Below are positions 43,857-51,349 of a DNA stretch of 64,000 nt, one piece after another. A program made the translations under genes and the position numbers. The notes beneath the pieces were generated by a model, which made no database searches, was not told the origin of the DNA, and saw only the letters and a program-made list of their open reading frames with translations. Position 1 is the stretch's first letter; the number at the start of each line of letters is the position of its first letter. The stretch is from Buchananella hordeovulneris (GTDB taxonomy: Bacteria; Actinomycetota; Actinomycetes; Actinomycetales; Actinomycetaceae), in contig NZ_MQVS01000003.1 of NCBI RefSeq assembly GCF_001907235.1, forward strand, positions 248,001-312,000, in the 5' to 3' direction.

Positions 43857-43955
43857 ATGGCTACCTGGCGGGTGCTGCTGATCGGGGCGGCCACCGTCCT
43901 GGTGGGCGGTTGGCTGGTCTTCGACGGCCCCCACTGCTGGCTGGCGCGGGCCTAA
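43857..43955 (+). CDS. Possible 32-aa single-TM peptide
   Basis: ATG 43857 behind TTGGAGAT opens a 32-codon frame: a basic start, a hydrophobic stretch VLLIGAATVLVGGWLVF (residues 6-22), then a short tail with one Cys. It directly follows the RNase H-phosphatase gene by 14 nt, and its last bases overlap the end of the convergent yaaA gene. Good ribosome-binding site and membrane profile, but such short frames can occur by chance. Confidence 0.35.
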   Translation: MATWRVLLIGAATVLVGGWLVFDGPHCWLARA

Positions 43956-44695
43956 ACCACCAGGGTCAGGCCACGCGCGTCCAGGCGCACGTCCTGGACG
44001 GCGGGCAGCTGGCCCGCCAGCTCGGCGACGTCTGCAGCCTGCCAACCGGTAACATCCCGGGCGCACAACGCCCCCAGCAGCAGGCCACGGTAGCGTTTGG
44101 CGTCGTGGGAGACCGCCACCTCTTTGCCTGCTCGCCTGGTCACGGCCCGCACCGCGAGCACCCGGCCTGCCAGCACCTTGGCCGGGGCGGCCGCCGCGTA
44201 TTCGCTCGAGCGGCAGTCCAACACGAGGGTGTGCGCCCGGCCCAGCTCGGCTAGCGCGGCACTGGCGGCCGGGCGCCAGGTGGCAGCCAGGGGCGTGCCT
44301 GGCAGGGGCGTGTGCATAGTCAACCGGTAGGGGGCGATGATGTCGCTGGGGCGCACAAAGCCGTACAGCGCCGAGGCGATAACCACCTCCGGGCCGCCGA
44401 CGTGCTGCGGGGCGGTGGGCCAGCCGGCCGCCGCATACAGCACGCCCGTGTACGCCTGGGCGGCGGGCAAGGCCGGGCGGGTGGCGAGCGTCGCATTGGC
44501 CGCCACCTCACCCGCCAGGCGGGGGCCGAAACCCAGGCTGGCGGCGGCGTCGGGCGCGGCGCAGGCGGCCACCAGACGGGCCGCCACCTCGGCGCGCACC
44601 GCCCCCAATTCCGGGAAGGACAGGCAGGCAGGGGAGTACGGGTCCCCGGTGGCGGGCGTCAGCATGGAGCGCGAAGGCGGCAGAAGTACAAGCAC
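43952..44695 (-). CDS. yaaA: Peroxide stress protein YaaA (DUF328)
   Basis: A 247-aa protein of the YaaA/UPF0246 family, which in E. coli limits free iron and oxidative damage. It begins VLVLLPPS, the family signature, followed by LTPATGDPYSP, YTGVLYAAAG, ASALYGFVRPSDIIAPYRL and DCRSSEYAA, and ends with the usual KEVAVSHDAKRYRGLL. I set the start at GTG 44695: it begins exactly at the family N-terminus and has TACCCT 6 nt upstream. A long in-frame extension upstream would run into the rnpB region and is not real. Confidence 0.88.
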   Translation of the reverse strand: MLVLLPPSRSMLTPATGDPYSPACLSFPELGAVRAEVAARLVAACAAPDAAASLGFGPRLAGEVAANATLATRPALPAAQAYTGVLYAAAGWPTAPQHVGGPEVVIASALYGFVRPSDIIAPYRLTMHTPLPGTPLAATWRPAASAALAELGRAHTLVLDCRSSEYAAAAPAKVLAGRVLAVRAVTRRAGKEVAVSHDAKRYRGLLLGALCARDVTGWQAADVAELAGQLPAVQDVRLDARGLTLVV

Positions 44696-44701
44696 CCTGC
44701 C

Positions 44702-44707
44702 AGGGTA
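44702..44707 (-). promoter_or_regulatory. -10 element of a leaderless yaaA promoter
   Basis: On the minus strand TACCCT is followed by 6 nt and then the GTG start. No Shine-Dalgarno. Confidence 0.4.
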
Positions 44708-44820
44708 GTGGTGGCGTCTCCGTTTCCAGTGCCCTGCCGCGCGAGTGCCGACAAGTGCGCGGGCGGCACCGACCAGCCCGAGAAGTCGACCCGCCCCGAC
44801 GGCAGACCAGAGCCGTCCAC

Positions 44821-44826
44821 TACACT
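44821..44826 (+). promoter_or_regulatory. -10 element of rnpB
   Basis: TACACT lies 9 nt before the first base of the rnpB P1 helix, the right distance for the transcription start. The -35 is not clear. Confidence 0.5.
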
Positions 44827-44835
44827 GGCGGACGA

Positions 44836-45181
44836 GACGAGTCGGCCGGGCGGCCGCGGCACGAAAGTGACGAGGAACGTCCGGGCTCCACAGGGAAGGG
44901 TGATGGCTAACGGCCACCCGGGGTGACCCGCGGGAAAGTGCCACAGAAAACAAACCGCCCACGTGGTAAGGGTGAAAAGGTGAGGTAAGAGCTCACCAGC
45001 GGCGCGGGTGACCGCGTCGGCTAGGTAAACCCCACCCGGAGCAAGACCAAACAGCAGGTGCTTGACGGTGTCCCGCCGGAGCCTGCGGGTAGGTTGCTAG
45101 ATCCGGTCGGCAACGGCCGGGGTAGATGGATGGTCGCCGCCGCATTGCGGTAACAGAACCCGGCGTATAGGCCGACTCGTC
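44836..45181 (+). ncRNA. rnpB: RNase P RNA, bacterial type A
   Basis: The catalytic RNA of RNase P, which trims tRNA 5' ends. The conserved core is clear: GAGGAACGTCCGGGCTCCAC near the 5' end, ACAGAAAACAAACCGCC, GGTAAGGGTGAAA, AGAGCTCACCAG, AAACCCCACCCGGAGCAAG, AGATGGATGGTCGCC and the 3' ACAGAACCCGGCGTATAGGC. Helix P1 is a perfect 12-bp pairing of 44836-44847 (GACGAGTCGGCC) with 45170-45181, which sets both ends. It lies between divergently and convergently oriented genes, and its 3' end is 3 nt from the end of the next, minus-strand gene. Confidence 0.97.
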
Positions 45182-45184
45182 TCC

Positions 45185-46192
45185 CTACCGGCGGCTCAGT
45201 GTCGTTATGAGCGCGGCGTGGTCCGAGCCCGGGATGTCAATGACCTGCGCCGCGCTGACCGCCCAGCCGGGCGGCACAAAGACGTGGTCGATGCCGGTGC
45301 GCAGCCAGCGAGGAGAGCTGGTGGGCCAGGTGCCCCGCTGCCAGGCGGGCAAAGCCGACAGCGCGGAGGTGTGCGGCAGGGCCCGCAGCGGGCCGTGCAG
45401 GAGGGAGGCGTTGAAATCGCCCGCCAGCACCGTCGGCCGCTCCGCGCGGGCCAGCTGCTGCACCAGCGCGAGATCCGTGCGCCACCGCCCCATGAGCCCA
45501 GGCAGCGGCGGAGCAGTGTGTAGGCCGATGATGTCGGGCAGCGCCGGGTCGGTGGCGCGCAGGTGTACCGTGCCGAAGGTTGTCTGTGCCACCGGCACCG
45601 GCACGTAAGAGGGGCGGCGCACGATGATCGTGGTGGGGGAGATGGTGGTGCCGGTGGGTGGGGAGGTGAACACGGCGAAATCGGTGGAGGGCAGACCGAC
45701 GTCGACCAGGTCACTAAGTAGCTGGGGGTCGCCGTCCTGCTCGGGCAGGACGACAACGTCGGCCTGCCCTTGCAGCAGGAGCGCCCGGGCCGCGGCGGGA
45801 CCGAAGGAGTTGTAGGCGTTCCAGGTTGCGACGCGGAGCTGGCCGCCCTCGCCGACCGGGGGCAGGGCAGCGGCCCGAGGCCCCAGCCAAGCCGCGAACA
45901 GCAACAGGCTGGCGCAGGCCACCACCAGGGGCCCGGCCGCTCCCCAGCGGGAGCGCCGGGACCCAGTGGCACTCCCGCGGCCCAGTAGCCACCAGAGCAG
46001 GCCCCACAGCACGGCCAGACCCCCCAGGGCCAGCGCTGAGACCTGCCCGAAGGCGAGGGCGTGGGCGACGGCGAAACGGGTGGTGAGCCAGGCCAGGGGC
46101 GCCCACTGTGGGCAGCAGCCCACCCCGAGCAGCGCCGCAGTCAGCAGGCCCAGCACGGCCAGCAGCCCCGGCCGCATGGCTCGGCGCAGCAA
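45185..46192 (-). CDS. Membrane-anchored endonuclease/exonuclease/phosphatase family protein
   Basis: A 335-aa protein with three N-terminal TM helices (about residues 8-26, 38-70, 84-105) and an extracytoplasmic EEP domain: LRVATWNAYNS (first Asn), VVVLPEQDGDP (catalytic Glu), LAGDFNASL (Asp/Asn), TGIDHVFVP and PGSDHAALI (Asp-His). Members include nucleases, sphingomyelinases and phosphatases; the substrate here is unknown. The frame begins with TTG 46192, 2 nt from the ppgK stop; ATG 46177 is a good alternative that still keeps TM1. It is probably co-transcribed with ppgK. Confidence 0.87.
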   Translation of the reverse strand: MLRRAMRPGLLAVLGLLTAALLGVGCCPQWAPLAWLTTRFAVAHALAFGQVSALALGGLAVLWGLLWWLLGRGSATGSRRSRWGAAGPLVVACASLLLFAAWLGPRAAALPPVGEGGQLRVATWNAYNSFGPAAARALLLQGQADVVVLPEQDGDPQLLSDLVDVGLPSTDFAVFTSPPTGTTISPTTIIVRRPSYVPVPVAQTTFGTVHLRATDPALPDIIGLHTAPPLPGLMGRWRTDLALVQQLARAERPTVLAGDFNASLLHGPLRALPHTSALSALPAWQRGTWPTSSPRWLRTGIDHVFVPPGWAVSAAQVIDIPGSDHAALITTLSRR

Positions 46193-46194
46193 TT

Positions 46195-46944
46195 TTACGC
46201 AGACAGGGCGGCCGCCAGGGCCGCACCCCCAACGATGCCGGCCTCGTTGCGCAACTGGGCGGGCACAATGGGGGTCTGCAAGTCCAACAACGGCAAGAAC
46301 TGCTCGTGGTGAGCGCTCACCCCGCCCCCCACAATGAACAGGTCAGGGGAGAAGAGCATCTCGATGTGCGAGTAGTACCGTTGCAACCGCTGCGCGTAGG
46401 CCGGGAAGTCCAAGTTCTCGGCGGTGCGCACCGAGGCCGCCGCCCGCGTCTCAGCATCGACCCCATCCAGCTCCACGTGCCCGAGCTCCGAGCAGGGAAT
46501 CAGCACACCGTTGTAGATCAAGGCTGAACCGATGCCAGTGCCGAGTGTCGTAACGACGATCAGTCCGTCCACCCCGGCCCCCGCCCCGAAGGCGACCTCA
46601 GCAAAACCAGCAGCGTCCGCGTCGTTGACCGCCACCACGTCAGTGCCGAGGGTCTGCCGCATCTGCGCCGCCACGTCCACCCCGACCCAGGACTGGTCCA
46701 GGTTGGCCACGAACCGCACAACATTGCGCTTTATCGGGCCGGGAAAGGTAATACCGATGGGAGTGCCGGGCGGCAGCTCGAACGCGGCGATTACCTCACG
46801 GCACACCTCAGTCACCGCTGCGGGCGTGGAAGGCTGGGGGGTGTCGATACGCACCTGCGGGGCTGCCAGGAACCCGGATTGCAGATCGACCGGGGCGCCC
46901 TTAATGCCCGAGCCCCCAATGTCGATACCGAATGCCAATGCCAT
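46195..46944 (-). CDS. ppgK: Polyphosphate glucokinase
   Basis: Phosphorylates glucose to glucose-6-phosphate using polyphosphate (and often ATP); typical of actinobacteria. The 249-aa ROK-family kinase starts with [17 protein letters not shown], has the phosphate motif [15 protein letters not shown] (about residue 125), [10 protein letters not shown] with the catalytic region and [13 protein letters not shown]. It lacks the CxCGxxGC zinc motif of other ROK kinases, as expected for PpgK. ATG 46944 follows GGAAGG. It lies between map and the endonuclease-fold gene on the same strand. Confidence 0.93.
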   Translation of the reverse strand: MALAFGIDIGGSGIKGAPVDLQSGFLAAPQVRIDTPQPSTPAAVTEVCREVIAAFELPPGTPIGITFPGPIKRNVVRFVANLDQSWVGVDVAAQMRQTLGTDVVAVNDADAAGFAEVAFGAGAGVDGLIVVTTLGTGIGSALIYNGVLIPCSELGHVELDGVDAETRAAASVRTAENLDFPAYAQRLQRYYSHIEMLFSPDLFIVGGGVSAHHEQFLPLLDLQTPIVPAQLRNEAGIVGGAALAAALSA

Positions 46945-46979
46945 GAGTGGGCCTTCCGTCGTTGAAACTTGCCTGCATC

Positions 46980-47867
46980 CTAGTCGGCGCCCGGGGCCGC
47001 CGTCAGGATCCGCGCGCCGTCCGCCGTCACCGCCACAGTGTGCTCAAATTGGGCGGTCCGCTTCCCGTCCGCCGTCAGGATCGTCCACCCGTCGTCCCAC
47101 TGCTCCCACTCGTACGTGCCCAGCGTCAGCATCGGTTCGATGGTGAAAACCATTCCCTCCTCCAGCACCTCGGCGTGGGCGGGGGCGGCGTCGTAGTGCG
47201 GCACGATCAGCCCCGAGTGGAAAGCCTCCCCGACCCCATGGCCGGTGAAGTCCCGCACCACCCCGTAGCCGAAACGCTTGGCGTAAGACTCGATCACCCG
47301 GCCAATGACGTTGAGCTCCCGGCCGGGACGCACCGCCCTAATGCCGCGCGCCAACGCCTCCCGGGTGCGTTCAATCAACAGGTGACTCTCCTCGTCGACC
47401 TGCCCGATCTCAAACATGGTGCAGGTGTCACCGTGGACGCCATCAAGGTAGGCGGTGATGTCGACGTTCAGGATGTCGCCCTCCACCAACACGGTGGAAT
47501 CGGGAATGCCGTGGCAAATCACCTCATTGAGGGAGGTGCAGACCGACTTGGGGAAACCCATGTAACCCAAACACGACGGGTAGGCCCCCGCCGCCACCAA
47601 GAACTCGTGTGCGGCGGCATCGATCTCATCCGTGGTGGTGCCCGGCACACACAAGGGCCGGATGTGCTCCAACGCTGCGGCAGCGAGCGCCCCCGCGGCG
47701 GCAATCTTCTCGATCGTCTCCGGGGACTTCACCTCGGGAGCGGTGACGACCTCGGGGCCGTCGTGGAAAAGATACTCGGGGCGAGCAATGTGGTTCGGCA
47801 CCGCCCGCCGGGGGCTGAGACGGCCGGGGGTGAGGGGAGCAAAGGTTGAGCGCGGCATGGAACTCAC
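46980..47867 (-). CDS. map: Methionine aminopeptidase type I
   Basis: Removes the initiator methionine. A 295-aa protein with a short N-terminal extension (residues 1-~45) containing [13 protein letters not shown], as in mycobacterial MapB. The five metal ligands are in [11 protein letters not shown] and HGDTC (two Asp), FTGHGVG (His), FTIEPML (Glu) and FEHTVAV (Glu). I keep GTG 47867 because it overlaps the panB stop as GTGA, a coupling used repeatedly in this window; ATG 47858 is equally possible. Confidence 0.94.
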   Translation of the reverse strand: MSSMPRSTFAPLTPGRLSPRRAVPNHIARPEYLFHDGPEVVTAPEVKSPETIEKIAAAGALAAAALEHIRPLCVPGTTTDEIDAAAHEFLVAAGAYPSCLGYMGFPKSVCTSLNEVICHGIPDSTVLVEGDILNVDITAYLDGVHGDTCTMFEIGQVDEESHLLIERTREALARGIRAVRPGRELNVIGRVIESYAKRFGYGVVRDFTGHGVGEAFHSGLIVPHYDAAPAHAEVLEEGMVFTIEPMLTLGTYEWEQWDDGWTILTADGKRTAQFEHTVAVTADGARILTAAPGAD

Positions 47868-48682
47868 TTCGTGAAGTAGTGCTCAAGGGACGGGAACTTC
47901 TCGGCGCGTACCTGCTCGGCGTAGGTGCGGGCGGCACCCTCCAGGGCGGCCCCCAACTGCGCGAACTGCTTGGCGAACGACGGCGACCAATCGGTCATGC
48001 CCGCCATATCTGTCCACACCAACACCTGACCGTCGCAGGCTGGTCCCGCGCCGATGCCGATCGTGGGCAGCCCCACCACCTCCGTGATGCGGCCCGCCAG
48101 CGCCGAGGGGATCATCTCCAGCACCACCGCGCTGGCACCTGCCTGCGACAGCGCCACCGCGTCAGCAACCAGCGCCTCAGCCGCCGCATCGGTCCGGCCC
48201 TGGATACGTTTCCCACCGAACGCGTTCTCCAACTGGGGGGTGAAACCCAAGTGCCCGATGACGGGGATACCGGACTGGGTCAGCAGGCGCACCTGCTCGG
48301 CCACCCGCGCGCCACCCTCCAGCTTCACGGCACTAGCCCCGGCCTTCATCAACCTGACCGCGCTGGCATGCGCCTGGGCGGGGCTGGCCTCGTACGTGCC
48401 AAACGGCAGGTCAGCCACCACCAGCGCCCGCCGAGTCACGCGCGCCACCGCCCGCGTGGCCACCACGATTTCGTCCAACTCCACCGGCAACGTCGTGTCG
48501 TAGCCGTGCATGACATTGCCAATCGAATCGCCCACCAGCAGCAGGTCTATGCCAGCTCGATCAAAAATGCTGGCCGTTACCGCGTCGTAGGCGGTCAACA
48601 TGGTCAGCTTCTCGTGGTTTTCCCGCGCCTGCTGCAAATGATGTATCCGCACGCGTTTCTTCTCCGCCAGCGACAAGTTCAC
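47864..48682 (-). CDS. panB: 3-methyl-2-oxobutanoate hydroxymethyltransferase
   Basis: First step of pantothenate (CoA) synthesis: transfers a one-carbon unit to ketoisovalerate to make ketopantoate. The 272-aa TIM-barrel enzyme has [33 protein letters not shown] (metal-binding Asp), [14 protein letters not shown] and VLEMIP with catalytic Glu. I start it at GTG 48682, where AAGGAGAG lies 6 nt upstream; the in-frame ATG at 48712 would put that ribosome-binding site inside the gene. It sits between nadE and map on the same strand. panC and panD are not in the window. Confidence 0.95.
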   Translation of the reverse strand: MNLSLAEKKRVRIHHLQQARENHEKLTMLTAYDAVTASIFDRAGIDLLLVGDSIGNVMHGYDTTLPVELDEIVVATRAVARVTRRALVVADLPFGTYEASPAQAHASAVRLMKAGASAVKLEGGARVAEQVRLLTQSGIPVIGHLGFTPQLENAFGGKRIQGRTDAAAEALVADAVALSQAGASAVVLEMIPSALAGRITEVVGLPTIGIGAGPACDGQVLVWTDMAGMTDWSPSFAKQFAQLGAALEGAARTYAEQVRAEKFPSLEHYFTK

Positions 48683-48716
48683 GTCCCTCTCCTTGTAATC
48701 GACGATGGGCAAAACC

Positions 48717-50156
48717 TTAGACCTGCTCCCGCCACCGCGAGGTGATTGGCACCTGGCGGCCCCGCCGGAAACCGCGCGGGTGCAACTGGGGCGCAGGGGC
48801 GTATTGGCGGCGCTTCCACTCCGCCCGGCTCGCCAGGGTAAACAAACGGTCCACGTCGGCGGCCTGGTGTCCGCGGGCCACCAACTCGCTGCGGGTGTAT
48901 TGGCCTACCAGCGCGTCCTGCACCAGCGGATCAAGCCGCGCATAAGGCGGCAACGAATCCGAATCCTGCTGCCCGGGGGCCAACTCCGCGCTCGGCGGCT
49001 TCGTTATCGACGACTCCGGGATCGGCGGCGTTGCACCCTGGGCGTCCGCGAGTTCGTTGCGCCACCGCGCCATCTGCCACACCAGGGTCTTATCGGCATC
49101 CCCCAGCGGGGCGTAACCACCGACGGTGTCGCCATAAATCGTCGAATAGCCGACCGCCACCTCGGTCCGGTTACCGGTGGCCAGGACCAGGCCACCTTCC
49201 TGATTGGAGATGCCCATCAACAGCACCCCCCGCACCCGCGCCTGCAGGTTCTCGCTCGCCACCCCAGTTAGCGGGTTGGCGGCCTGGAAGGCGGAGACCA
49301 GCTCCTCAATCGGGATGACCCGATAGTCGATGCCATTGACGTGAGCCGTTAACGCGGCGTCGTTGCGGGAATGTTGCGAGGAGTAGGCCGACGGCATCGA
49401 GACCCCGATCACGTTGCTGCCCCCGAAGACGTCGGCCGCCATCACCGCCACCAATGCCGAATCGATTCCCCCCGACAAACCCAAAACGGCCTTAGTTATC
49501 CCATTCTTCCGGCCGTAGGCGGCCAAGCCCGCGCAAATCACCCGGTAGGCGATCTCTGCCACCCCCGCCTCGGCCAAGACCGGTCCGGGCCGCCGTTCGC
49601 CCTCCAGCACCAGGTCCGATTCCAGGTAACGGCCCTGACTTACCGCGCCCGCCGCCACCAGCGACCCACCAGCGAACACGACGTCATCCGTGGCGCCCGC
49701 CAGGTTGGCAAACGCCAACTTCTCACACCGGCCAGCCAATGCCAGAACCCGGCGTCGTAAGTCACCCAAGCTCCCGACGTGCGCGGGCACCGCATCAAGC
49801 ACCACCAGCTCGCCGCCAGCCGGGGCTGCCTCAGCCGCCGCCAGCGAGCCAAAAACCCGCACCTCGGCCGCCGCGCCCACCAAACCGGCCTCCGGCTGCC
49901 CATCAGCCAAGGCCACCGCCACCCCCAACTCGGCGGCCGCGCCCGCCAGCCGCTGGCTGGCCGCCGCCACCGCTGCCGTGAAAGCCGAGCGCTCTGCCAG
50001 GTCGCCCACCGGCAGCCCGGTCAGGCACCCCACCGGTAGCGCCACCACCGTCGCCCCCCGGCCCGCCGCCTCGCGCACGGCGGTCACCGCGAGGTCCAAA
50101 TTGCCATCAATGTCGCCAACTACTGGGTCCACTTGCCCCACAGCCATCACAGTCAT
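48717..50156 (-). CDS. nadE: NAD+ synthetase with a degenerate N-terminal glutaminase domain
   Basis: Makes NAD+ from nicotinic acid adenine dinucleotide. The synthetase domain (about residues 200-479) is intact: LGLSGGIDSALVAVMAADV (ATP-binding loop), NLQARVRGVLLMGISNQ, LATGNRTEVAVGYSTIYGD. The N-terminal nitrilase-like domain is shortened, and 479 aa is well below the usual ~560 for this type. The catalytic Glu motif (PExxLTGY in relatives) reads PVGCLTGLP, and the Lys (KxxLPNYGVFDE) and Cys (ICEDLW) segments are gone. ANLAGATDDVVFAGGS still aligns to the domain end. It is therefore likely ammonia-dependent. ATG 50156 has TAGGCT 6 nt upstream (leaderless). Confidence 0.9.
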   Translation of the reverse strand: MTVMAVGQVDPVVGDIDGNLDLAVTAVREAAGRGATVVALPVGCLTGLPVGDLAERSAFTAAVAAASQRLAGAAAELGVAVALADGQPEAGLVGAAAEVRVFGSLAAAEAAPAGGELVVLDAVPAHVGSLGDLRRRVLALAGRCEKLAFANLAGATDDVVFAGGSLVAAGAVSQGRYLESDLVLEGERRPGPVLAEAGVAEIAYRVICAGLAAYGRKNGITKAVLGLSGGIDSALVAVMAADVFGGSNVIGVSMPSAYSSQHSRNDAALTAHVNGIDYRVIPIEELVSAFQAANPLTGVASENLQARVRGVLLMGISNQEGGLVLATGNRTEVAVGYSTIYGDTVGGYAPLGDADKTLVWQMARWRNELADAQGATPPIPESSITKPPSAELAPGQQDSDSLPPYARLDPLVQDALVGQYTRSELVARGHQAADVDRLFTLASRAEWKRRQYAPAPQLHPRGFRRGRQVPITSRWREQV

Positions 50157-50162
50157 GCCACC

Positions 50163-50168
50163 AGCCTA
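50163..50168 (-). promoter_or_regulatory. -10 element of a leaderless nadE promoter
   Basis: On the minus strand TAGGCT is followed by 6 nt and the ATG. A GGAGG lies upstream of the hexamer and is too far to serve as a Shine-Dalgarno. Confidence 0.45.
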
Positions 50169-50272
50169 TTCCTCCTGTCTGTTCCACCCCGCTCGCACCC
50201 GCCGACTGGAACCCGCCCCCACGGCGCCCAGGAGAACCGATAGGATTTGCGCGGTAAACGAGGAGGAAGCCA

Positions 50273-51349
50273 ATGACTAGCCCAATGCTTAGCCCGCTGG
50301 ACGAGGCAGGCGTCGCCGCCGCCGTTGACAGCGCGCTCGCGGCCATTGCGGCAGCCAGCACACTGGCTGAGTTGAAAGAGGTACGCCTGGCTACCTTGGG
50401 GGACAAGGCCCCGTTGAGCCTGGCCAACCGGGGGATCAAGGACCTGGAGCCCGCGGACCGGGGACGGGCAGGAAAGTTGCTGGGGCAGGCCCGTGGGCGG
50501 CTGACCCAGGCGCTGGCCGCCCGCACCAGCGAAGTGGAGGCGGTGGAAAAAGCGGCGGCGCTGGTCGCTGAAGAAGTGGACGTCACGGTGCCGACTGCCC
50601 GCGTACGCCCTGGGGCACGGCACCCGCTCAGCACCCTGATCGACGAAATCTCCGATTACTTCGTGTCGCTTGGTTGGCAGATTGCCGAGGGGCCGGAGGT
50701 GGAACACGAGTGGTTTAACTTCGATGCCCTCAATTTTGGGCCCGACCATCCGGCTCGGCAGATGCAGGACACCTTCTACCTGGACCCGACCGTGGCAGGG
50801 GAGCAGGCTGCCGCCACTGGCCTAGTGCTGCGCACCCACACCTCTCCGGTACAGGCGCGGGCGCTGTTGGCGGGGCAACCGCCGCTTTTCATCGCCTGCC
50901 CGGGCAAGGTGTTTCGCACTGATGCGCTGGATGCCACCCACACCCCGGTTTTTCACCAGGTGGAGGGACTGGCGGTGGCCAAGGGGCTGACCATGGCGCA
51001 TTTGAAGGGAGTTTTGGACGACTTCGCGCGCGCCATGTTTGGGCCCAGCGCCAAAGTGCGGCTGCGACCCTCCTTCTTCCCATTTACCGAACCCAGCGCC
51101 GAGATGGACTTTTGGTTCGAGCAGAAGAAGGGCGGAGCCGGGTGGATCGAATGGGGAGGCTGCGGCATGGTCAACCCCAACGTGTTGGCCTCCTGTGGCA
51201 TCGACCCGCAGGAATACACCGGCTTTGCCTTCGGCATGGGGCTGGAGCGCACCTTGATGCTGCGGCACGGGATCGCCGACATGCACGACATCGTTGAGGG
51301 GGACCAGCGGTTCTCCGCCCAGTTCGGACCTGCGGGAAGGGGCCAGTAA
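50273..51349 (+). CDS. pheS: Phenylalanyl-tRNA synthetase alpha subunit
   Basis: Catalytic subunit of the (alpha-beta)2 enzyme that charges tRNA-Phe. The 358-aa protein has an N-terminal coiled coil for tRNA binding, class II motif 1 (HPLSTLIDEISDYFVSLGW), motif 2 (VLRTHTSPVQARAL and GKVFRTDALDATHTPVFHQ) and motif 3 (GFAFGMGLERTLMLRHGI). GAGGAGGAA precedes ATG 50273. Its stop overlaps the pheT start (TAATG), ensuring balanced subunits. No T-box or leader-peptide attenuator is evident in the 116-nt upstream gap. Confidence 0.97.
   Translation: MTSPMLSPLDEAGVAAAVDSALAAIAAASTLAELKEVRLATLGDKAPLSLANRGIKDLEPADRGRAGKLLGQARGRLTQALAARTSEVEAVEKAAALVAEEVDVTVPTARVRPGARHPLSTLIDEISDYFVSLGWQIAEGPEVEHEWFNFDALNFGPDHPARQMQDTFYLDPTVAGEQAAATGLVLRTHTSPVQARALLAGQPPLFIACPGKVFRTDALDATHTPVFHQVEGLAVAKGLTMAHLKGVLDDFARAMFGPSAKVRLRPSFFPFTEPSAEMDFWFEQKKGGAGWIEWGGCGMVNPNVLASCGIDPQEYTGFAFGMGLERTLMLRHGIADMHDIVEGDQRFSAQFGPAGRGQ

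Noticed and set aside
48717-50156. nadE as a pseudogene
   Set aside because: No frameshift or stop, the synthetase domain is intact, and the gene is in an operon; only the glutaminase half is degenerate.
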